A stretch of 30,867 bases of DNA. It comes from Chitinophagaceae bacterium. GTDB taxonomy: Bacteria; Bacteroidota; Bacteroidia; Chitinophagales; Chitinophagaceae. The DNA is taken from assembly GCA_016719815.1 (NCBI GenBank), contig JADJYK010000002.1:1-30867 (forward strand), in the 5' to 3' direction. The translations under genes and the position numbers were made by a program. The notes under the pieces are model-generated. The model worked only from the letters and a program-made list of their open reading frames with translations. It made no database searches and was not told where the DNA came from. Position 1 is the stretch's first letter. Each line of letters starts with the position of its first letter. Shown here piece after piece: positions 1 to 9,255 of this stretch.

Positions 1-905
1 AAATCCCCCATGCGATGAATAAACTGCAACAACCCCTGATAATTCACATTCTCTGTTGGCATTTGCTCTTTTCTTTCCTTCTCCGCATCACGGCCGCTTT
101 TCATACAAAGGGCATCATCACCCCACCAAACACTGAATTTTCAATCAGCACATTTTTACAGCTTTCCCATCAATGCCATCGCCATTTGTGCATACCAGGA
201 TTCTTTACAAAAATTTTTTACGGTAAGATTTACACATCAGCGTGATGGGCACCATGCCGGAGAATTTTGAAAAATTACCCCTTCGAGTAAAACATTCTTA
301 CACTTTGTAAACAGCACCATGTTGAGCGAAGAAAATCCTTCCTGCTTTCGTAGAAGGCTGCATCCCTGTCGGGAGTTATCATGCCGGGGTTAGCAGGCAT
401 TTTTGAACCTTTCAGAAAACTTTCTGACGGGTAACAGGTCTCTTTTATCTTCACTAAGTACACACACCGATGCAACTTTTTTTCCATTGGCTGGCAGTTA
501 GTTTATCACTCTTTACCGCTCTCCAAGTTCGTCGTTACCATCAATAATACCTTTGCCGGTATAGCACATATTAGTACCAGCATTTGTTGCGGATACCGAG
601 ATTGATTCCGCATTTTTGGCAAGCCCTCCCAATTGGCGGCGATTAATGGATACTGTGATTTATCCGCAAACAGCAATGTTGCACCCTGTGCAAGATGTAA
701 GTTTACATTGCTTTTTATTACTACTGGTCCTAAAAGTACAAGCCAGCGCACCAATAACACTACCCCCTTTTTTATTTCATGTATTTAATGGCATCGTTTA
801 TACTTTTTGTATTGAGAGTATACATCAAGGCACTGGCCCCTCCAAACTTTGCAATACTTATAGTGTCCTTTCTGAATTTTGGACATGATCAATGACGAAG
901 TTTAT
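1..905 (-). CDS. GH28 polygalacturonase-like glycosidase, partial and frame-broken
   Basis: This is a predicted secreted or periplasmic GH28 enzyme hydrolysing galacturonan or rhamnogalacturonan backbones. Reading the minus strand across several frames gives a continuous GH28 profile. It starts with DTISIAKFGG near 867 and TLNTKSINDAI, followed by KSNVNLHLAQGATLLF and NWEGLP around 610-720. NMVLFTKCKNVLLEGV and FQNSPAWCP follow near 260-330, then NPWYAQNGDGID around 168-205 and GGGDDALCMKSGRDAEG around 85-126. The NGDGID and GDDA segments match the family's NTD and DD catalytic aspartate motifs. The C-terminus lies beyond the left edge. At least four frame changes occur, each with homology on both sides, so indel errors are likelier than decay. 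It is the last visible gene of the pectin operon. The family is secure; the exact substrate and the true start are not. Confidence 0.8.
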
Positions 906-1545
906 TCCATTGGGACAAAACCGGTATAGCACTGTGTCCAATTGCGACGAGTAAAAATATCTTCCTCCTGGGCAAGCCTTTTGGTTACCTTACAGCAGGG
1001 AGCAATTTTAGCCACAATAAGTGGCTTAATTAATGATTTTCAAATCTTTCTTTACGCAACGACTTGGGAAGGAATGCCATGCAAAGATGGATTGGTTTGT
1101 TTTATTAGGAAAATTTTACTGGCCACGGGCCAGTAGTTCATTTCCAACCTGTTTTTGCCATACCAGGAATGATGCAGCAGGTTTACTTCTCCGGGGCCTT
1201 TCCCCGCCGCCTGTTTTGGCCGAAAGTATGCGGCTGCGACACCTGCTGTTTCGCCCGAAACAGTTATTGTTTGTCCTTTGAAATCAGCGGATGATAAAAT
1301 CAGAGCTACCAAGCTGCAATATTTCTACAAATGATACTTTATCTTCGACCTTACCACCGCTATGGCCATAGCTTAGTTTTTCGGTTGCGATATTTTCAGC
1401 AAGGGCAGCCCCATACGCCACCAACATTGCTTTTTCAATTGCTCTGTGGCGACGCCACTTGTTTTCGCTTTTTTGATTGAGCGCAAAAACGACTACGCTG
1501 AAAACTGTAATTAGAAGTAATAAAACCAATTTTTTCTATCTGGTC
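906..1545 (-). other. Unassigned stretch: signal-peptide-like start and unrecognised coding-like sequence
   Basis: About 640 bases lie between the oxidoreductase stop at 1615 and recognisable GH28 sequence. On the minus strand an ATG near 1543 leads, after one apparent indel, into KKLVLLLLITVFSVVVFA, a good signal peptide. What follows is open in shifting frames, with pieces such as AYGAALAENIATEKLSYG and FKGQTITVSGETAGVAAAY, but I cannot assign it. It could be a long N-terminal extension of the GH28 protein, a separate small secreted protein, or the remnant of an esterase or carbohydrate-binding domain. The signal peptide probably belongs to whatever protein is exported here. Confidence 0.35.
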
Positions 1546-1614
1546 ATTTTTTGCCACAAATGCACTAATACATTCTTGCATTTGAAAATCATTAGTGTTT
1601 TCATGGCATTGTTA

Positions 1615-2992
1615 TTAAAATCGCTTTGCCATCGGTTTCAGGTCTGTTAACTCTGAAATTTTTACCGTCGTTTTAACTGAATGCTCTTTTCTGGCGGCAA
1701 CCCCAATCAAAATACTCATGGCACCTTCTCTTGTTCCGGCCATTACATGATGGGGATTATCGTTGGTATCAGTAAAATTCTTCTTTGCATTCGGATATCT
1801 CCTCCTCCATGACCACCTTTTATTTTTGGTGTTGTATAAATTTCATAGTTCTTCGAAAAGTTATCCATTGCGATAATTTCCCTTACTCCCAGCAATAGCA
1901 TCGTCGGCGTTGCTCATTTCACCGCATGTCGCTTTGCCTGGTCATCCAGCGTCTTTGCAGTAGGAATATCTTCCCAGGTTTCTATTCTTCCTTTCATACC
2001 GTTAAAAGCAATCTGCCATCCTTCGAGAATAGTGTAGGTGGTGAGGGAATAATTTGCAGTTACACCATTTGCATAAATAATTTGGGCACTCACTTGTCGA
2101 AATATCTATTTCGTTACTCCACACACAACCATCCCGTATATAACCATCATGCTGCTCATTCTTAACATATAAATCAACAAGCCGTTGGTCCTTTGTAATA
2201 TCCCAGAAGAATTTACATTTCTCTTTATGCTCGCAGCCGCGGCATTTTGTGCCACGGAATGCATTGTTTTTTCCATAATGCTCTAATGAACCATAAGCGG
2301 TTACTTCCACCGGTTCGCTATTCAGCCACCCCAGTTTAATAAATCGAAATGGTGAGTGGCTTTGTGCACCCAAAGTGAACCACTTTTTTTCATCCTTCCA
2401 TGCCACCTTCTGAAATAATCTGCCCCATGAAAAACATTCAGGTACAGTTAGAAGTCCACGGAAGTTATTTTCCCAACCCTTTCGCCGCCAGCAGTTCCTT
2501 CAACTGCGTGGCATGAACGCTGTGGCGGTAATTGAAGGCAACTAACTTTCTTTCCTGTTTCTTTCGGCATCCAAATTTTTTGCACTTCGTTTCATCAGTC
2601 GTCATCATTTTTCTTGTATTACATTGAAGCCTTTTTATTCAGTGCTTTTACAATCAGTTCAGCTGCCGTGTGGAATCTACTGTTATTACGATGATATAGC
2701 TCTGCTTTACCGTTGCAAGCATTTCATCACTAAGAGTTAAAAACAGGCACATTTCCGCCATAGGCTTTTTGCGCACAGGCTGCCCGGCCGGGATTAATAT
2801 CATGAATACCGGACGAACTCGGTTATGTCGCTAAAGTTTTGATAATGCGGTTCCCCAAACCAGTGCCCCGGTGCCTAACACCCACCTGTGCTAACCTGAT
2901 TTTTCCTGCGGCCGGCCGAAAATTTCAAACGGATGCAGCATTAACGAAGCCCTGACTGCGGCTGTGTATTTCGCAAAAGTTTTTCTTTCCAT
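1615..2992 (-). CDS. Gfo/Idh/MocA family oxidoreductase with a cysteine cluster, frame-broken
   Basis: This is a predicted NAD(P)-dependent oxidoreductase of about 459 residues. The reconstructed N-terminus starts MERKTFAKYTAAV. It leads into a Rossmann segment resembling GVGHRGTGLWGTALSKLY, then EKMMTTDETKC at the sugar-binding interface. The middle (about 2000-2400) has LNSEPVEVTAYGSLEHYGKN, then GTKCRGCEHKEKCKFFWD, a Cx2Cx5C cluster. The C-terminus reads GAMSILIGVAARKEHSV and then KISELTDLKPMAKRF before the stop at 1615. There are multiple frame breaks, most densely between 2400 and 2990. The GH43 stop lies 21 bases upstream. Family members oxidise or reduce sugars, inositols or sugar acids, and some are NAD-dependent glycosidases. 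A role in converting pectin-derived sugars is inferred from context only; the substrate is unknown. Confidence 0.8.
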
Positions 2993-3013
2993 ATAGCTTT
3001 ATTTTTAATTTAT

Positions 3014-4586
3014 TCAACGTTCAATTCTGAACCAGTCCACATTTACATAACCGGCATCGTTCGTTTTATTTTTCCGGGTAAAGAACATACCCACTTTTGC
3101 TCCAACCCAGCGGCCTGGTTTTGCAACAAAGTTTTCTCCAAGCGGGATAAAGGTTTTTCATCTTCGCCGTAACTAAATGTACATACCGCTCCTTTACTTA
3201 CCTTAACCCTGAAATAAATATCCCGACTGTTTATCTGACTCCCATCCTGCACTGTTTCCTCCTTCCCTTTATCTGCCTCCTTACAGGATGCTAATGATAT
3301 ATAGTTACCATCAGTTCTTTTTCCACTGATAGAAAAGCATAATCTGCCCCATGCACCATCAGTGCAAATTTTTCTCCTTCCCAACGGGGCAAAAGGAAAA
3401 TTTAGCCGTTGCAGAAAACTCTTCAGCAGGAAATTTTGCGCTAATAAATTAGGATAATCCCATGCAGATTTTACGAATTGGTAAGCAGCGCCGAAAACAT
3501 CCTCAAAAACCGTCGGGAGTTAAAAAGCCCAGCCGCCTTCTGGGTTGGCCTGCCATTGCCATTGCAGTCCCAATTTTTGAAGTGCTGAACTCGTCACTAT
3601 CTGCAATAGTAGTTACCGGAAATACTTTACCCACATTGGGTTTTTATACACACTAACACTGGCTCGCCTTTACCATCGCCATCTTTGTCTTCTCCAATTA
3701 CCGGCCAGTTGTTTATCCACTTCATCGGCTGCAGATGAACAATTCTGCCATAGGCATCCTTATCCTGAAAATGCAGAAACCAATCTTCACCGGTTTTTGT
3801 ATCAACCCATGCTCCCTGGTGTGGGCCATTAACGGGACTGCTGCCCTGATGTAAAACCACCTTTCTTTCACAAGGGCCGTAGACATTTTTGCTACGCAAA
3901 ACAGTTTGCCAACCCGGAGTAACGCCACCGCAGGAGCAAAATGTAATACCATCCGTTGCGTTTATAAAACTTAGGTCCTTCAATCGTGGGGTCATCCTCA
4001 TGTCCGTCATATACCATTACGGCATCACCAATTGTTTTGGTCCCTTCTTATTCATTTCCCTTACAACAATTATTGATTTGATGCCAGCACGGCTTCCTGC
4101 ATAAGCATGAACGAGATAGGTTTTCCGTTATCGTCCCATAAAGGGCAAGTGGTCAATTAATCCTTTCCCTTGGCAACTAAGGTTGATTCACTCCAAGGAC
4201 CAAGAATATTTTTGCTTTGGTAAGATAAATTCCAAAATCCGGGTCGGGATAATATATAGAATTCATTATTATGATAACGGATACTTGGGGCCCATACACC
4301 GCCGCCATGCTGCACTTTACTGAAATGGTCAAAAGGAGACTGCTGTTTCAGCCTGGCCAACCAGTGTCCAGTTCACCATCCCTTGAATGTAAAATGGGTA
4401 ATCTCGGTGCATGATTAAAACTGGATGAAATCATGTAGTAATCATCCCCACCCGTATGGCATCCAGGTCGCTGTAATCGGCATGAATGATGGGATTCTTA
4501 TAGGTGCCATTTCCATTGTCGGCCTGCCACACTGCGACTTTGTTGGCTGGCCCATTTACTATTCCAGCCCAAATCGCAAAAAACAT
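3014..4586 (-). CDS. GH43 glycosidase (xylosidase/arabinofuranosidase type), frame-broken
   Basis: This is a predicted five-bladed propeller GH43 enzyme of about 524 residues. Near the N-terminus, VWQADNGNGTYKNP leads into IIHADYSDLDAIRVGDDYYM, which holds the catalytic-base aspartate region. HGGGVWAPSIRYHNNEFYI follows at 4250-4310. GHEDDPTIEGPKFYK near 3960-4010 carries the likely acid glutamate, and the blade sequence NGPHQGAWVDTKTGEDWFLH sits at 3780-3830. LGLQWQWQANPEGGWAF (about 3530-3590) and the ending YVNVDWFRIER indicate the C-terminal concanavalin-A-like domain found in many GH43 enzymes. Its ATG overlaps the preceding stop (TAATG at 4584-4588), suggesting translational coupling. 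Several indels break the frame. In a pectin operon it probably trims arabinose or xylose side chains, but specificity cannot be read from sequence. Confidence 0.85.
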
Positions 4587-5638
4587 TACAATTTTTCCTC
4601 CATAATTCCAATTACTTTTTCTTTATTACTTTTTATGGCCGTCTCGATAATAACAATCCCATCTCTTCCTTCTTCAGCAGTTACGGGCAGTTTCCTTTAG
4701 ACGGATAGCCTTATAGATTCCGTCGTAGTAATCTCCATAATTTCCCCGCTCGGATGTAATGTATTCCTTTATCACTTCTTCATTCCTTACAATGTGCAAC
4801 AAACCCTGCTGCTGTTCCGGCTCAAGTCCCCAATCGTTACCGCCGGGCACTTTATGCAATTGCAAATCGATTTCCTGTACATCGGTTTTGTGTTTTATAA
4901 AGGAACCGAGTTTACCATGAAACTGATATCCCCGGCAAAGCCTCTCTAACGTAGTAACTCGACTTCAACGAAACACGATGAGAAGGATAGAAGAGTTTAA
5001 TATCGAAATAATCGTCCACTTTAGAACCAGGCCGGTTAATTGCCATATCGGCAAACAACGCCACAGGCATACCAAACAATTGCAATGCCTGGTCAATAAG
5101 GTGCGAGCCTAAATCGTATAGACTCCCAACCGCCGGAGTCGGGGTTTCTTTATGTGCTTTATAGCTGAGTTCAGGCACATACCTGTCATGGCGGAGTTTC
5201 TGCATCAACAATCTCCCCCAACAGATTTGCGTCCAAAACCTTTTTTACAGTTTTATAGTCACTATCATATCGCCTGTTCTGATAAACCGATAATAAAACA
5301 CCTTTCTTAGTTGCCAAAGCAATTAATTCAACAGCCTGCGCAACGGTAGCAGTAAACGGCTTTTCAACAATTACATGTTTGCCGCCTGTATGGCTTTCTT
5401 GGCGTATTCATAATGGGTAATACTTGGAGTATTAACGACAACCAATTCCATTCGTATCTGTCAGTATTTCTTCCAGCGAACGAAATGTTTTAATCCATGG
5501 ATATTTTTCTTGTGCAAGATTCTTTGTCCGTTCCCAAACACCGTATAGCTTAAAATTGGAATTGGCGGAAATGAACGGTGCATGAAAAACCCATCCGCTC
5601 ATTCCAAAAGAACATAAGGTCACATTTACAGGCTGCAT
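4586..5638 (-). CDS. Gfo/Idh/MocA family oxidoreductase, frame-broken
   Basis: This is a second predicted NAD(P)-dependent oxidoreductase of about 351 residues, without a signal peptide and so probably cytoplasmic. The N-terminus MQPVNVTLCSFGMSGWVFHA carries a Rossmann dinucleotide fold. It is followed by VVVNTPSITHYEYAKKAI and HVIVEKPFTATVAQAVEL, the EKP motif typical of the family. The C-terminal domain includes RHDRYVPELSYK, TPAVGSLYDLGSHLIDQAL and FYPSHRVSLKSSYYV. The H in DLGSHLIDQ is the usual catalytic-region histidine. It ends KEKVIGIMEEKL. Length is normal for the family. Breaks occur near 4680, 4900, 5210 and 5440. It starts 4 bases after the upstream esterase stop and overlaps the next gene by one base. 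It has no cysteine cluster, so it is not a simple duplicate of the oxidoreductase at 1615-2992. Substrate unknown. Confidence 0.85.
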
Positions 5639-5642
5639 AAAA

Positions 5643-6562
5643 CTATTTTATTAAGTTTAACCAGTTCCTCAGTCTTTCCATCCAATTGTCATCCGTTGTT
5701 TTATTGTTCATGCCAAAACCATGTCCGCCCTTGGGATACAGATGTAGCTCAACAGGCACTTTTTTTTTAACATGCTTCATAGTAGCGCAAACTATTCTGA
5801 ACCGGTACAGCCCCGTCATCACCAGCATGAACTAAAAAACGATGGTGGCGTTTGTGCGGTAACCTGCAATTCATTTGAAAAGAAATTTACCTTCTCTGCT
5901 GCTGCATTTGCTCCAATTAAATTATTGCGGGAGCCTTTGTGTGTTATTGCTGTCAAAACTGATTACAGGATAAATGAGAATAGCAAAATCAGGACGCACA
6001 GATATCGTATCTGTATTTGTTTTGTCAGCCGTAAAGCCAAAATGGGTGGTTGCTGTAGATGCTAAGTGTCCGCCTGCCGAAAAGCCCATAATTCCAATTT
6101 GATTTTTTGTTTACTCCAACCTCTCTTGCATGACTCCGAATATAACGAATGGCCTGCTGTGCGTCCTGTAACGGGGCAAGACTCTTATCAATATTGATAG
6201 AATCATCAGGCAAACGATTCTTTAAAACAAAAGCAGTAACTCCCCCACCGGTTCAGTTCTTCAGCTACCCGAGTGCCTTCTTTATCAAAAGCCAGTATTG
6301 CATATCCACCGCCGGGACAAATAATCACCGCTTTTCCATTTGGTTTTTGCGGACGGAAAACGGTAAGCGTTGGGTTACTGATTTTTGAAACACGGGTAAC
6401 ATTATCCTTTGTAACAACAGTTTCTTTATCAATAACAGGTTTGTTGTTGGGAACGGTTGTGTACAAAGGATTATTTCCGCTTATTTTCTTTGAATACTGT
6501 GTAGTCGAAGGGTTTTGACCTGTTGCTAAACCATAAGAATCCATCTGCTTCAGGCTGCTCAA
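5643..6562 (-). CDS. Alpha/beta-hydrolase (acetylesterase/dienelactone-hydrolase type), frame-broken
   Basis: This is a predicted carbohydrate esterase. From the N-terminal side it has NNPLYTTVPNNKPVIDKETV, then TRVSKISNPTLTVFRP and AVIICPGGGYAILA (oxyanion-hole region). RLPDDSINIDKSLAPLQDAQ follows, then KNQIGIMGFSAGGHLA (nucleophile elbow GFSAG, about 6065-6112), VHAGDDGAVPVQNS (acid) and YPKGGHGFGM (histidine), ending WMERLRNWLNLIK. This complete catalytic triad matches small secreted acetylesterases of Bacteroidota, but I see no signal peptide. Homology begins immediately after, and overlaps in another frame, the end of the pectinesterase. It may therefore be the C-terminal module of a pectinesterase fusion split by one indel. 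Other breaks lie near 6210, 6060 and 5830. It likely deacetylates pectin or xylan fragments. Confidence 0.75.
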
Positions 6563-7498
6563 CAGTACGGAGAATTATTTCAGGAATATATTGATTCGCT
6601 TCCTTTTTGCTCAACTGCTTCGACCATTTTACTCTTTTATCAATAGCAGCCCCCTTCACCGGTATTCTTATACTCAGCATAAAAGCCTTTTTCGTTTTCC
6701 GGATTACTCCAGTTATTCCAGCCTTCCGGAGAAATTACTTTTGGCAAATCACAGTTTAAAAAACAGTTTTAGCATAAGCTCTCCATGGCCTGCCAAGAAA
6801 AAGTTTCGTAACACCTGAGTCTGCCACAACCTTACAGTCTTTGAAAACAAAACCATATGTTCTGTTCTGCGGTGTGCTGGCTGCTGTGATAAATGAGTTA
6901 CTCTTACAAAAAATTGTACATGATTGAAAAACAGCTGTTGCCGGGCCAAAAATAAAATCAGTTGTGCCCTCAATATAACAGTTGGTGAAGTACTGCCTTG
7001 AGGTTTCTCCGCTGGTGAAAATCGTATCCTGGTTTCCAGAAACTTACAATTCTTAAATACTGCCTTGTCGGCATCAACATATAATGCTAACGCCTGCCCA
7101 ACTTGTCCGGCAGTGTTTGCAAATGTGATATTCTCTGCCCGGAAGCGATTGCCGGATCTTCTGGCAGTATAAGAAGTAAAGGTTGTATGTTTCCCCTTGC
7201 AAGAACAATCATTCCATGTAATAATGGTACTGTCCACATTTTCTCCAATAAATGTTACATCGGTATTATTGGCAGGCAAATCAATCTTTCGTTGTACCTC
7301 CGTTTTAATGTACAACGTAATTGGCGCCAGCGGATACACCCGCATGGCATCAATAGCATCCTGAATAGTTGTGTATTCGCCGGTGCCATCCTTCGCTACG
7401 GTAAAAATATATTTATACTGCTGCGGGTTGCCGGTCTGAGATAAACATTGCTTCACAAATAAGAATGCAACTAAAGTTAGAAGAAACACTTTTTTCAT
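6471..7498 (-). CDS. Pectinesterase (CE8), frame-broken
   Basis: This is a predicted secreted pectin methylesterase, removing methyl esters from homogalacturonan so lyases and hydrolases can act. The signal peptide is MKKVFLLTLVAFLFVKQCLS. Then come VAKDGTGEYTTIQDAIDAM, the family start motif, VTFIGENVDSTII and RAENITFANTAGQVGQALAL. After an apparent one-base deletion near 7035 the other frame gives LGNQDTIFTSGET and NCYIEGTTDFIFGPATAVF. These include the catalytic Q and D motifs; LGRPWRAYAKTVF follows near 6770-6810. The ending RVKWSKQLSKKEANQY is normal for CE8. A tail, SNRSKPFDYTVFKENK, then runs into the next esterase. The start overlaps the upstream esterase stop by four bases (ATGA). 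Several indels break the frame. Confidence 0.88.
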
Positions 7499-8479
7499 TG
7501 CTGTGGAAATATTTTTTTCAAAAATCCATCAATATATAAAACCATCGGCTCAAACCAGGGCCGGAAAAAACAAAATGTATGCGGGGAGCCTTCAAAGGTC
7601 TTTACCTCCGAATAAATATTCCCGGCATTCAGCACTTTTATAAACTCGTCCCTGCCTGCATGCATCCTGTCAAGCGAACTGTTAAGAAAGAGAACAGGCG
7701 GAGACAGGGCACCCACATGTGTAACAGGTGAAGCCTGTCTAAAAATCTCAATGTTCTCAACTGGTGTATAACCCAGCCATAAAGAGGAAGCTCCGCTTTT
7801 GTTTATCATTCATCTCACTGCTTTCATTTTGTATAAACGACAAAGTGCCATCCACATCAATAACGGCATTCACTCTTGATGAGTACTTATTATGGCTGGC
7901 ATCATCCCCTTCAAAAGCAGGATTATCATTGGTTACTCCCATCAGTGCCGCCAGCTGCCCTCCTGCAGAGTGTCCGGCAATAACAATGGCGGCTGTATCT
8001 ACATGGTATTTCTTTGCTTTTTTTCTTACCCACCTTACTGAAGATTTGATATCATGCACTGCCGCAGGATACAATGCCTCCGTTGAAAGTCTGTACTCAG
8101 GAGTAAAACAGACATAACCAAGTAAAGCCAGTCTTTGCATTAACTGGTGATGCATAGATTTATCACCACTGCGCCAGCCACCGCCATGTATAAAGATGAT
8201 GGCCGTTCTTTTTTTTACTCTTTTGCCTGCAGGATAAAAGACATCCATCTTTAACTCCCTTTTCCCAATCTTAGAGTATGTAACATTTCTTTCTTCCTTT
8301 ATCTTTCCTGAAACAGTATCGGGAACAACCGTTATGTAAGGATAGTTTTTGAGATGTTTCTTGTACTCGTTTGTAATGGAGTAGGCTGTATCTCTTATGC
8401 CGGTGATACCCGAGAGATTTTGCGCAACGACAAAAGAAGTATTTAACAGAAACAATAATATTGCAGAAAACAGTTTCAC
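7495..8479 (-). CDS. Secreted alpha/beta-hydrolase esterase, one frameshift
   Basis: This is a predicted secreted acetyl or feruloyl-type esterase of about 328 residues. MKLFSAILLFLLNTSFVVAQ is a signal peptide ending in a Bacteroidota-style AQ cleavage site. FIHGGGWRSGD supplies the HGGG oxyanion hole, VIAGHSAGGQLAALMG the serine nucleophile, LFLNSSLDRMHAG the acid region and TFEGSPHTFCFF the histidine. A single frame change lies near 7800, around NDKQK/SGASSLWLGY, where a short A-rich run sits; both sides are clearly the same hydrolase. The CE12 stop is 25 bases upstream and the pectinesterase start overlaps its stop. The fold is secure; the acyl group and polymer substrate are inferred from the pectin operon. 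Confidence 0.85.
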
Positions 8480-8504
8480 CTGAAAAGAATAGATTTTACA
8501 AATT

Positions 8505-9255
8505 TCATTTTTTTACTGGTTTAAATACCCGGTCTGCAAGTTCCGGAAGCCGCTCTCTGATTTCTTTTAATACTAACTGTGCCACCAACCTTGCACCCAT
8601 CTCAGAAAAATGGGTATTATCTTCTTTCCCATCCGGATAGTTAGGATGCTCGCCGGGTTTTAATTGAAGAAACAAAAATTTTGATTGCTCCGCTCCAAAC
8701 TGCTGATATAAATTCTGGGTCAACTTGTCCATATCAAACAGCGCCACTTTTTCCTCTGTAGCAACATCTCGGGTAATTTGTGCATACACATCATGAGTAC
8801 CCACGATAGTGCCGGTACTGTCAAATTTTCTTCTGGCCATTGGTGTCAGTAATATCGGAAGCATTTTTTTCTGCTTTGCTTCCTCCACATATTGCTTCAG
8901 GTTATTTTTAAACTCAACTTCAGTTGTGTACGTTTTCTTAGTAGGCACTTCATCGTTGTGGCCAAACTGAATAAAAAACATAATCCCCTTCCAAACTTTC
9001 ATCCATAATCTGCTGCCACAAACCGTCTTTACGGAAAGAGCTGGTGCTTCTTCCGTTTTTTGCCTTATTGACAACCGTAACAGTACTGTCCCAAAAATAA
9101 ACAAAGGGCATTCCCCATCCTGTTTCGGGAAAAGCCTTTGTCTCTTTTATGCTGGCTGTGCTGTCGCCAGCAAGAAATATTTTCATCTTTTTCTTTTCAG
9201 GCAGAAAAAAAGCTGCTATTAGAAAAACAATTGGAAATACTGCTGATTTTCTCAT
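8505..9255 (-). CDS. Rhamnogalacturonan acetylesterase-like GDSL hydrolase (CE12), one frameshift
   Basis: This is a predicted SGNH/GDSL esterase removing acetyl groups from rhamnogalacturonan I, about 250 residues. It opens with MRKSAVFPIVFLIAAFFLP (signal anchor or peptide). The four SGNH blocks follow: IFLAGDSTAS (serine), NKAKNGRSTSSF (glycine/asparagine region), FIQFGHNDEV (GHND) and KEDNTHFSEMGA (the D-x-x-H pair). The frame breaks once, at an A6 run on the plus strand (8973-8978). Removing one base there restores LEGDYVFIQFGHND exactly, so the break looks like a homopolymer insertion error. The start overlaps the pectate lyase stop by four bases (ATGA, 9252-9255), consistent with translational coupling. 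Confidence 0.88.

Noticed and set aside
1..7498. Pectin operon as true pseudogenes
   Set aside because: Active-site motifs of GH28, GH43, CE8 and the esterase all persist across the breaks and at least one break sits in a homopolymer.
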